Assembly: GCF_963169125.1 (NCBI RefSeq)
Contig: NC_084795.1
Coordinates: 190,686,214 to 190,750,213, forward strand
Reading direction: 5' to 3'
From: Humulus lupulus
Lineage: Eukaryota; Streptophyta; Magnoliopsida; Rosales; Cannabaceae
Length of the DNA: 64,000 nucleotides
In this document: piece after piece, positions 51,701-63,903 of the stretch
How positions within the stretch are numbered: position 1 is the first letter of the stretch
Layout: every line of letters starts with the position of its first letter
The notes under the pieces: model-generated
What the model was told of the DNA's origin: nothing
What the model saw: only the letters and a program-made list of their open reading frames with translations
Database searches by the model: none
Program-made: the position numbers and the translations under genes

Positions 51701-54640
51701 TATGACCTGGTTATTTCCAGGAACTTAATTTGAAAACTTAGTTCGTGTTAACTATTATCAATATCTCGTGCTCTTTAAGAAAAACAACGATCAATCGATT
51801 TAAGTTAACTTCTAAGTTTTATGACCTGGTTATTTCCAGGAACTTAATTTGAAAACTTTGTTCGTGTTAACTATTATCAATATCTCGTGCTCTTTAAGAA
51901 AAACAACGATCAATCGATTTATGTTAACTTCTAAGTTTTATGACCTGGTTATTTCCAGGAACTTAATTTGAAAACTTAGTTCGTGTTAACTTTTATCAAT
52001 ATCTCGTGCTCTTTAAGAAAAACAACGATCAATCGATTTAAGTTAACTTCTTTGTTTTATGACCTGGTTATTTCCAAGAACTTAATTTGAAAACTTAGTT
52101 CGTGTTAACTTTTATCAATATCTCGTGCTCTTTAAGAAAAACAACGATCAATCGATTTAAGTTAACTTCTAAGTTTTATGACCTGGTTATATCTAGGAAC
52201 ATCATTTGAAAACTTAGTTCGTGTTAACTTTTATCAATATCTCGTGCCCTTTAAGAAAAACAACGATCAATCGATTTAAGTTAACATCTATGTTTTATGA
52301 CCTGGTTATTTCCAGGAACTTAATTTGAAAACTTAGTTCGTGTTAACTTTTATCAATATCTCGTGCTCTTTAAGAAAAACAATGATCAATCGATTTAAGT
52401 TAACTTCTAAGTTTTATGACCTGGTTATTTCCAGGAACTTAATTTGAAAACTTAGTTCGTGTTAACTCTTATCAATATCTCGTGCTCTTTAACAAAAACA
52501 ACGATCAATCGATTTAAGTTAACTTCTATGTTTTATGACCTGGTTATTTCCAGGAACTTAATTTGAAAACTTAGTTCGTGTTAACTATTATCAATATCTC
52601 GTGCTCTTTAAGAAAAACAACGATCAATCGATTTAAGTTAACTTCTATGTTTTATGACCTGGTTATTTCCAGGAACTTAATTTGAAAACTTAGTTCGTGT
52701 TAACTTTTATCAATATCTCGTGCTCTTTAAGAAAAACAACGATCAATCGATTTAAGTTAACTTCTAAGTTTTATGACCTGGTTATATCTAGGAACATCAT
52801 TTGAAAACTTAGTTCGTGTTATCTTTTATCAATATCTCGTGCCCTTTAAGAAAAACAACGATCAATCGATTTAAGTTAACATATATGTTTTATGACCTGG
52901 TTATTTCCAGGAACTTAATTTGAAAACTTAGTTCGTGTTAACTATTATCAATATCTCGTGCTCTTTAAGAAAAACAACGATCAATCGATTTAAGTTAACT
53001 TCTAAGTTTTATGACCTGGTTATTTCCAGGAACTTAATTTGAAAACTTAGTTCGTGTTAACTTTTATCAATATCTCGTGCTCTTTAAGAAAATCAACGAT
53101 CAATCGATTTAAGTTAACATCTATGTTTTATGACCTGGTTATTTCCAGGAACTTAATTTGAAAACTTAGTTCGTGTTAACTTTTATCAATATCTCGTGCT
53201 CTTTAAGAAAATCAACGATCAATCGATTTATGTTAACTTCTATGTTTTATGACCTGGTTATTTCCAGGAACTTAATTTGAAAACTTAGTTCGTGTTAACT
53301 TTTATCAATATCTCGTGCTCTTTAAGAAAAACAACGATCAATCGATTTAAGTTAACTTCTAAGTTTTATGACCTGGTTATATCTAGGAACATCATTTGAA
53401 AACTTAGTTCGTGTTATCTTTTATCAATATCTCGTGCCCTTTAAGAAAAACAACGATCAATCGATTTAAGTTAACATCTATGTTTTATGACCTGGTTATT
53501 TCCAGGAACTTAATTTGAAAACTTAGTTCGTGTTAACTTTTATAAATATCTCGTGCTCTTTAAGAAAAACAACGATAAATCGATTTAAGTTAACATCTAT
53601 GTTTTATGACCTGGTTATTTCCAGGAACTTAATTTGAAAACTTAGTTCGTGTTAACTTTTATCAATATCTCGTGCTCTTTAACAAAAACAACGATCAATC
53701 GATTTAAGTTAACTTCTATGTTTTATGACCTGGTTATTTCCAGGAACTTAATTTGAAAACTTAGTTCGTGTTAACTATTATCAATATCTCGTGCTCTTTA
53801 AGAAAAACAACGATCAATCGATTTAAGTTAACTTCTAAGTTTTATGACCTGGTTATTTCCAGGAACTTAATTTGAATACTTAGTTCGTGTTAACTATTAT
53901 CAATATCTCGTGCTCTTTAAGAAAAACAACGATCAATCGATTTATGTTAACTTCTAAGTTTTATGACCTGGTTATTTCCAGGAACTTAATTTGAAAACTT
54001 AGTTCGTGTTAACTTTTATCAATATCTCGTGCTCTTTAAGAAAAACAACGATCAATCGATTTAAGTTAACTTCTTTGTTTTATGACCTGGTTATTTCCAA
54101 GAACTTAATTTGAAAACTTAGTTCGTGTTAACTTTTATCAATATCTCGTGCTCTTTAAGAAAAACAACGATCAATCGATTTAAGTTAACTTCTAAGTTTT
54201 ATGACCTGGTTATATCTAGGAACATCATTTGAAAACTTAGTTCGTGTTAACTTTTATCAATATCTCGTGCCCTTTAAGAAAAACAACGATCAATCGATTT
54301 AAGTTAACATCTATGTTTTATGACCTGGTTATTTCCAGGAACTTAATTTGAAAACTTAGTTCGTGTTAACTTTTATCAATATCTCGTGCTCTTTAAGAAA
54401 AACAATGATCAATCGATTTAAGTTAACTTCTAAGTTTTATGACCTGGTTATTTCCAGGAACTTAATTTGAAAACTTAGTTCGTGTTAACTCTTATCAATA
54501 TCTCGTGCTCTTTAACAAAAACAACGATCAATCGATTTAAGTTAACTTCTATGTTTTATGACCTGGTTATTTCCAGGAACTTAATTTGAAAACTTAGTTC
54601 GTGTTAACTATTATCAATATCTCGTGCTCTTTAAGAAAAA
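47670..54640 (+). repeat. 17-monomer higher-order repeat, period 2023 bp (about 3.4 copies)
   Basis: Markers at 2023 bp: TTCTTTGTTTT (48002, 50025, 52048, 54071), GTTAACTCTTATC (48420, 50443, 52466, 54489), and ACATATATG (48833, 50856, 52879). Differences between copies are few: AAAATCAACG near 47857 and 49880 becomes AAAAACAACG with TTTATGTTAAC near 51900 and 53920, CTTTGTTCG occurs only near 51858, and GAATACTTAG only near 53876. The last two copies share the TTTATG change, so they are each other's closest relatives. Confidence 0.9.
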
Positions 54641-57600
54641 CAACGATCAATCGATTTAAGTTAACTTCTAAGTTTTATGACCTGGTTATTTCCAGGAACT
54701 TAATTTGAAAACTTAGTTCGTGTTAACTTTTATCAATATCTCGTGCTCTTTAAGAAAATCAACGATCAATCGATTTATGTTAACTTCTATGTTTTATGAC
54801 CTGGTTATTTCCAGGAACTTAATTTGAAAACTTAGTTCGTGTTAACTTTTATCAATATCTCGTGCTCTTTAAGAAAAACAACGATCAATCGATTTAAGTT
54901 AACTTCTAAGTTTTATGACCTGGTTATATCTAGGAACATCATTTGAAAACTTAGTTCGTGTTATCTTTTATCAATATCTCGTGCCCTTTAAGAAAAACAA
55001 CGATCAATCGATTTAAGTTAACTTCTATGTTTTATGACCTGGGTATTTCTAGGAACTTAATTTGAAAACTTAGTTCGTGTTAACTTTTATCAATATCTCG
55101 TGCTCTTTAAGAAAAACAATGATCAATCGATTTAAGTTAACTTCTAAGTTTTATGACCTGATTATTTCCTGGAACTTAATTTGAAAACTTAGTTCGTGTT
55201 AACTTTTATCAATATCTCGTGCTCTTTAACAAAAACAACGATCAATCGATTTAAGTTAACTTCTATGTTTTATGACCTGGTTATTTCCAGGAACTTAATT
55301 TGAAAACTTAGTTCGTGTTAACTATTATCAATATCTCGTGCTCTTTAAGAAAAACAACGATCAATCGATTTAAGTTAACTTCTATGTTTTATGACCTGGT
55401 TATTTCCAGGAACTTAATTTGAAAACTTAGTTCGTGTTAACTTTTATCAATATCTCGTGCTCTTTAAGAAAAACAACGATCAATCGATTTAAGTTAACTT
55501 CTATGTTTTATGACCTGGTTATTTCCAGGAACTTAATTTGAAAACTTAGTTCGTGTTAAATTTTATCAATATCTCGTGCTCTTTAAGAAAAACAACGATC
55601 AATCGATTTAAGTTAACTTCTAAGTTTTATGACCTGGTTATATCTAGGAACATCATTTGAAAACTTAGTTCGTGTTAACTTTTATCAATATCTCGTGCCC
55701 TTTAAGAAAAACAACGATCAATCGATTTAAGTTAACATCTATGTTTTATGACCTGGTTATTTCCAGGAACTTAATTTGAAAACTTAGTTCGTGTTAACTT
55801 TTATCAATATCTCGTGCTCTTTAAGAAAAACAATGATCAATCGATTTAAGTTAACTTCTAAGTTTTATGACCTGGTTATTTCCAGGAACTTAATTTGAAA
55901 ACTTAGTTCGTGTTTACTTTTATCAATATCTCGTGCTCTTTAACAAAAACAACGATCAATCGATTTATGTTAACTTCTATGTTTTATGACCTGGTTATTT
56001 CCAGGAACTTAATTTGAAAACTTAGTTCGTGTTAACTTTTATCAATATCTCGTGCTCTTTAAGAAAAACAACGATCAATCGATTTAAGTTAACTTCTAAG
56101 TTTTATGACCTGGTTATATCTAGGAACATCATTTGAAAACTTAGTTCGTGTTATCTTTTATCAATATCTCGTGCCCTTTAAGAAAAACAACGATCGATCG
56201 ATTTAAGTTAACATCTATGTTTTATGACCTGGTTATTTCCAGGAACTTAATTTGAAAACTTAGTTCGTGTTAACTTTTATCAATATCTCGTGCCCTTTAA
56301 GAAAAAAAACGATCAATCGATTTAAGTTAACTTCTAAGTTTTATGCCCTGGTTATTTCTTGGAACATAATTTGAAAACTTAGTTCGTGTTAAATTTTATC
56401 AATATCTCGTGCTCTTTAAGAAAAACAACGATCAATCGATTTAAGTTCACTTCTATATTTTATGACTTGGTTATTTCCAGGAACTTAATTTGAAAACTTA
56501 GTTCGTGTTAACTTTTATCAATATCTCGTGCTCTTTAAGAAAAACAACGATCAATCGATTTAAGTTAACTTCTAAGTTTTATGACCTGGTTATTTCCAGG
56601 AACTTAATTTGAAAACTTAGTTCGTGTTAACTTTTATCAATATCTCGTGCTCTTTAAGAAAAACAACGATCAATCGATTTAAGTTAACTTCTAAGTTTTA
56701 TGACCTGGTTATTTCCAAGAACTTAATTTGAAAACTTAGTTCGTGTTAACTATTATCAATATCTCGTGCTCTTTAAGAAAAACAACGATCAATCGATTTA
56801 AGTTAACTTCTATGTTTTATGACCTGGTTATTTCCAGGAACTTAATTTGAAAACTTAGTTCGTGTTAACTTTTATCAATATCTCGTGCTCTTTAAGAAAA
56901 ACAACGTTCATTCGATTTAAGTTAACTTCTAAGTATTATGACCTGGTTATTTCCAGGAACTTAATTTCAAAACTTAGTTCGTGTTATCTATTATCAATAT
57001 CTCGTGCCCTTTAAGAAAAACAACGATCAATCGATTTAAGTTAACATATATGTTTTATGACCTGGTTATTTCCAGGAACTTAATTTGAAAACTTAGTTCG
57101 TGTTAACTATTATCAATATCTCGTGCTCTTTCAGAAAAACAACGATCAATCGATTTAAGTTAACTTCTAAGTTTTATGACCTGGTTATTTCCAGGAACTT
57201 AATTTGAAAACTTAGTTCGTGTTAACTATTATCAATATCTCGTGCTCTTTAAGAAAAACAACGATCAATCGATTTAAGTTAACTTCAAAGTTTTATGACC
57301 TGGTTATATCTAGGAACATCATTTGAAAACTTAGTTCGTGTTATCTTTTATCAATATCTCGTGCCCTTTAAGAAAAACAACGATCAATCGATTTAAGTTA
57401 ACATCTATGTTATATGACCTGGTTATTTCCAGGAACTTAATTTGAAAACTTAGTTCGTGTTAACTTTTATCAATATCTCGTGCTCTTTAACAAAAACAAC
57501 GATCAATCGATTTAAGTTAACTTCTAAGTTTTATGCCCTGGTTATTTCTTGGAACATAATTTGAAAACTTAGTTCGTGTTAAATTTTATCAATATCTCGT

Positions 57601-60600
57601 GCTCTTTAAGAAAAACAACGATCAATCGATTTAAGTTCACTTCTATATTTTATGACCTGGTTATTTCCAGGAACTTAATTTGAAAACTTAGTTCGTGTTA
57701 ACTTTTATCAATATCTCGTGCTCTTTAAGAAAAACAACGATCAATCGACTTAAGTAAACATCTATGTTTTATGACCTGGTTATTTCCAGGAACTTAATTT
57801 GAAAACTTAGTTCGTGTTAACTCTTATAAATATCTCGTGCTCTTTAAGAAAAACAACGATAAATCGATTTAAGTTAACATCTATGTTTTATGACCTGGTT
57901 ATTTCCAGGAACTTAATTTGAAAACTTACTTCGTGTTAACTTTTATCAATATCTCGTGCTCTTTAAGAAAAACAATGATCAATCGATTTAAGTTAACTTC
58001 TAAGTTTTATGACCTGGTTATTTCCAGGAACTTAATTTGAAAACTTAGTTCGTGTTAACGTTTATCAATATCTCGTGCTCTTTAACAAAAACAACGATCA
58101 ATCGATTTAAGTTAACTTCTATGTTTTATGACCTGGTTATTTCCAGGAACTTAATTTGAAAACTTAGTTCGTGTTAACTATTATCAATATCTCGTGCTCT
58201 TTAAGAAAAACAACGATCAATCGATTTAAGTTAACTTCTTTGTTTTATGACCTGGTTATTTCCAAGAACTTAATTTGAAAACTTAGTTCGTGTTAACTTT
58301 TATCAATATCTCGTGCTCTTTAAGAAAAACAACGATCAATCGATTTAAGTTAACTTCTAAGTTTTATGACCTGGTTATATCTAGGAACATCATTTGAAAA
58401 CTTAGTTCGTGTTAACTTTTATCAATATCTCGTGCCCTTTAAGAAAAACAACGATCAATCGATTTAAGTTAACATCTATGTTTTATGACCTGGTTATTTC
58501 CAGGAACTTAATTTGAAAACTTAGTTCGTGTTAACTTTTATCAATATCTCGTGCTCTTTAAGAAAAACAATGATCAATCGATTTAAGTTAACTTCTAAGT
58601 TTTATGACCTGGTTATTTCCAGGAACTTAATTTGAAAACTTAGTTCGTGTTAACTCTTATCAATATCTCGTGCTCTTTAACAAAAACAACGATCAATCGA
58701 TTTAAGTTAACTTCTATGTTTTATGACCTGGTTATTTCCAGGAACTTAATTTGAAAACTTAGTTCGTGTTAACTATTATCAATATCTCGTGCTCTTTAAG
58801 AAAAACAACGATCAATCGATTTAAGTTAACTTCTATGTTTTATGACCTGGTTATTTCCAGGAACTTAATTTGAAAACTTAGTTCGTGTTAACTTTTATCA
58901 ATATCTCGTGCTCTTTAAGAAAAACAACGATCAATCGATTTAAGTTAACTTCTAAGTTTTATGACCTGGTTATATCTAGGAACATCATTTGAAAACTTAG
59001 TTCGTGTTATCTTTTATCAATATCTCGTGCCCTTTAAGAAAAACAACGATCAATCGATTTAAGTTAACATATATGTTTTATGACCTGGTTATTTCCAGGA
59101 ACTTAATTTGAAAACTTAGTTCGTGTTAACTATTATCAATATCTCGTGCTCTTTAAGAAAAACAACGATCAATCGATTTAAGTTAACTTCTAAGTTTTAT
59201 GACCTGGTTATTTCCAGGAACTTAATTTGAAAACTTAGTTCGTGTTAACTTTTATCAATATCTCGTGCTCTTTAAGAAAATCAACGATCAATCGATTTAT
59301 GTTAACTTCTATGTTTTATGACCTGGTTATTTCCAGGAACTTAATTTGAAAACTTAGTTCGTGTTAACTTTTATCAATATCTCGTGCTCTTTAAGAAAAA
59401 CAACGATCAATCGATTTAAGTTAACTTCTAAGTTTTATGACCTGGTTATATCTAGGAACATCATTTGAAAACTTAGTTCGTGTTATCTTTTATCAATATC
59501 TCGTGCCCTTTAAGAAAAACAACGATCAATCGATTTAAGTTAACTTCTAAGTTTTATGACCTGGGTATTTCTAGGAACTTAATTTGAAAACTTAGTTCGT
59601 GTTAACTTTTATCAATATCTCGTGCTCTTTAAGAAAAACAATGATCAATCGATTTAAGTTAACTTCTAAGTTTTATGACCTGATTATTTCCAGGAACTTA
59701 ATTTGAAAACTTAGTTCGTGTTAACTTTTATCAATATCTCGTGCTCTTTAACAAAAACAACGATCAATCGATTTAAGTTAACTTCTATGTTTTATGACCT
59801 GGTTATTTCCAGGAACTTAATTTGAAAACTTAGTTCGTGTTAACTATTATCAATATCTCGTGCTCTTTAAGAAAAACAACGATCAATCGATTTAAGTTAA
59901 CTTCTATGTTTTATGACCTGGTTATTTCCAAGAACTTAATTTGAAAACTTAGTTCGTGTTAACTTTTATCAATATCTCGTGCTCTTTAAGAAAAACAACG
60001 ATCAATCGATTTAAGTTAACTTCTATGTTTTATGACCTGGTTATTTCCAGGAACTTAATTTGAAAACTTAGTTCGTGTTAACTTTTATCAATATCTCGTG
60101 CTCTTTAAGAAAAACAACGATCAATCGATTTAAGTTAACTTCTAAGTTTTATGACCTGGTTATATCTAGGAACATCATTTGAAAACTTAGTTCGTGTTAA
60201 CTTTTATCAATATCTCGTGCCCTTTAAGAAAAACAACGATCAATCGATTTAAGTTAACATCTATGTTTTATGACCTGGTTATTTCCAGGAACTTAATTTG
60301 AAAACTTAGTTCGTGTTAACTTTTATCAATATCTCGTGCTCTTTAAGAAAAACAATGATCAATCGATTTAAGTTAACTTCTAAGTTTTATGACCTGGTTA
60401 TTTCCAGGAACTTAATTTGAAAACTTAGTTCGTGTTTACTTTTATCAATATCTCGTGCTCTTTAACAAAAACAACGATCAATCGATTTATGTTAACTTCT
60501 ATGTTTTATGACCTGGTTATTTCCAGGAACTTAATTTGAAAACTTAGTTCGTGTTAACTTTTATCAATATCTCGTGCTCTTTAAGAAAAACAACGATCAA

Positions 60601-62580
60601 TCGATTTAAGTTAACTTCTAAGTTTTATGACCTGGTTATATCTAGGAACATCATTTGAAAACTTAGTTCGTGTTATCTTTTATCAATATCTCGTGCCCTT
60701 TAAGAAAAACAACGATCAATCGATTTAAGTTAACATCTATGTTTTATGACCTGGTTATTTCCAGGAACTTAATTTGAAAACTTAGTTCGTGTTAACTTTT
60801 ATCAATATCTCGTGCCCTTTAAGAAAAAAAACGATCAATCGATTTAAGTTAACTTCTAAGTTTTATGCCCTGGTTATTTCTTGGAACATAATTTGAAAAC
60901 TTAGTTCGTGTTAAATTTTATCAATATCTCGTGCTCTTTAAGAAAAACAACGATCAATCGATTTAAGTTCACTTCTATATTTTATGACTTGGTTATTTCC
61001 AGGAACTTTATTTGAAAACTTAGTTCGTGTTAACTTTTATCAATATCTCGTGCTCTTTAAGAAAAACAACGATCAATCGATTTAAGTTAACTTCTAAGTT
61101 TTATGACCTGGTTATTTCCAGGAACTTAATTTGAAAACTTAGTTCGTGTTAACTTTTATCAATATCTCGTGCTCTTTAAGAAAAACAACGATCAATCGAT
61201 TTAAGTTAACTTCTAAGTTTTATGACCTGGTTATTTCCAAGAACTTAATTTGAAAACTTAGTTCGTGTTAACTTTTATCAATATCTCGTGCTCTTTAAGA
61301 AAAACAACGATCAATCGATTTAAGTTAACTTCTAAGTTTTATGACCTGGTTATTTCTAGGAACTTAATTTGAAAACTTAATTCGTGTTAACTTTTATCAA
61401 TATCTCGTGCTCTTTAAGAAAAACAACGTTCATTCGATTTAAGTTAACTTCTAAGTATTATGACCTGGTTATTTCCAGGAACTTAATTTCAAAACTTAGT
61501 TCGTGTTAACTATTATCAATATCTCGTGCTCTTTAAGAAAAACAACGATCAATCGATTTAAGTTAACTTCTATGTTTTATGACCTGGTTATTTCCAGGAG
61601 CTTAATTTGAAAACTTAGTTCGTGTTAACTATTATCAATATCTCGTGCTCTTTCAGAAAAACAACGATCAATCGATTTAAGTTAACTTCTAAGTTTTATG
61701 ACCTGGTTATTTCCAGGAACTTAATTTGAAAACTTAGTTCGTGTTAACTATTATCAATATCTCGTGCTCTTTAAGAAAAACAACGATCAATCGATTTAAG
61801 TTAACTTCAAAGTTTTATGACCTGGTTATATCTAGGAACATCATTTGAAAACTTAGTTCGTGTTATCTTTTATCAATATCTCGTGCCCTTTACGAAAAAC
61901 AACGATCAATCGATTTAAGTTAACATCTATGTTATATGACCTGGTTATTTCCAGGAACTTAATTTGAAAACTTAGTTCGTGTTAACTTTTATCAATATCT
62001 CGTGCTCTTTAACAAAAACAACGATCAATCGATTTAAGTTAACTTCTAAGTTTTATGCCCTGGTTATTTCTTGGAACATAATTTGAAAACTTAGTTCGTG
62101 TTAAATTTTATCAATATCTCGTGCTCTTTAAGAAAAACAACGATCAATCGATTTAAGTTCACTTCTATATTTTATGACCTGGTTATTTCCAGGAACTTAA
62201 TTTGAAAACTTAGTTCGTGTTAACTTTTATCAATATCTCGTGCTCTTTAAGAAAAACAACGATCAATCGACTTAAGTAAACATCTATGTTTTATGACCTG
62301 GTTATTTCCAGGAACTTAATTTGAAAACTTAGTTCGTGTTAACTTTTATAAATATCTCGTGCTCTTTAAGAAAAACAACGATAAATCGATTTAAGTTAAC
62401 ATCTATGTTTTATGACCTGGTTATTTCCAGGAACTTAATTTGAAAACTTAGTTCGTGTTAACTTTTATCAATATCTCGTGCTCTTTAAGAAAAACAATGA
62501 TCAATCGATTTAAGTTAACTTCTAAGTTTTATGACCTGGTTATTTCCAGGAACTTAATTTGAAAACTTAGTTCGTGTTAA
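54560..62580 (+). repeat. 38-monomer higher-order repeat, period 4522 bp
   Basis: Copy 1 is about 54560-59081 and copy 2 starts near 59082. Markers at 4522 bp: GACCTGATTATTTCC (55158/59680), GTTTACTTTTATC, GAAAAAAAACG (56301/60823), GCCCTGG/CTTGG (about 56345/60867 and 57535/62057), TTCAAAGTTTTATG (about 57286/61808), GTTATATGACC (about 57410/61932) and GACTTAAGTAAACATC. The register holds to about 62580, then shifts by two monomers (next entry). It is the largest unit in the right half and contains monomers drawn from the 17-mer next to it. Confidence 0.88.
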
Positions 62581-63500
62581 CTTTTATCAATATCTCGTGC
62601 TCTTTAAGAAAAACAACGATCAATCGATTTAAGTTAACTTCTAAGTTTTATGACCTGGTTATATCTAGGAACATCATTTGAAAACTTAGTTCGTGTTAAC
62701 TTTTATCAATATCTCGTGCCCTTTAAGAAAAACAACGATCAATCGATTTAAGTTAACATCTATGTTTTATGACCTGGTTATTTCCAGGAACTTAATTTGA
62801 AAACTTAGTTCGTGTTAACTTTTATCAATATCTCGTGCTCTTTAAGAAAAACAATGATCAATCGATTTAAGTTAACTTCTAAGTTTTATGACCTGGTTAT
62901 TTCCAGGAACTTAATTTGGAAACTTAGTTCGTGTTAACTCTTATCAATATCTCGTGCTCTTTAACAAAAACAACGATCAATCGATTTAAGTTAACTTCTA
63001 TGTTTTATGACCTGGTTATTTCCAGGAACTTAATTTGAAAACTTAGTTCGTGTTAACTATTATCAATATCTCGTGCTCTTTAAGAAAAACAACGATCAAT
63101 CGATTTAAGTTAACTTCTATGTGTTATGACCTGGTTATTTCCAGGAACTTAATTTGAAAACTTAGTTCGTGTTAACTTTTATCAATATCTCGTGCTCTTT
63201 AAGAAAAACAACGATCAATCGATTTAAGTTAACTTCTAAGTTTTAAGACCTGGTTATATCTAGGAACATCATTTGAAAACTTAGTTCGTGTTATCTTTTA
63301 TCAATATCTCGTGCCCTTTAAGAAAAACAACGATCAATCGATTTAAGTTAACATCTATGTTTTATGACCTGGTTATTTCCAGGAACTTAATTTGAAAACT
63401 TAGTTCGTGTTAACTATTATCAATATCTCTTGCTCTTTAAGAAAAACAACGATCAATCGATTTAAGTTAACTTCTAAGTTTTATGACCTGGTTATTTCCA
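58300..63500 (+). repeat. Register shift: 38-mer offset becomes 36 monomers (4284 bp)
   Basis: ATATCTAGGAACATC at 58376 has its counterpart at 62660, and GTTAACTCTTATC at 58654 at 62938, both 4284 bp apart, not 4522. Copy 1 has a CTTTAACAAAAAC monomer and a TTCTTTGTTTT/CCAAGAAC monomer between AACAATGATC and ATATCTAGG that copy 2 lacks. The simplest reading is loss of two monomers from copy 2 or gain in copy 1. Similarity fades near 63500, where an AAAATCAACG/AAGATTTATG monomer appears. Confidence 0.82.
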
Positions 63501-63903
63501 GGAACTTAATTTGAAAACTTAGTTGGTGTTAACTTTTATCAATATCTCGTCCTCTTTAAGAAAATCAACGATCAATCGATTTAAGTTAACTTCTAAGATT
63601 TATGACCTGGTTATTTCCAGGAACTTAATTTGAAAACTTAGTTCGTGTTAACTTTTATCAATATCTCGTGCTCTTTAAGAAAAACAATGATCAATCGATT
63701 TAAGTTAACTTCTAAGTTTTATGACCTGGTTATTTCCAGGAACTTAATTTGAAAACTTAGTTCGTGTTAACTTTTATCAATATCTCGTGCTCTTTAACAA
63801 AAACAACGATCAATCGATTTAAGTTAACTTCTACGTTTTATGACCTGGTTATTTCCAGGAACTTAATTTGAAAACTTAGTTCGTGTTAACTATTATCAAT
63901 ATC

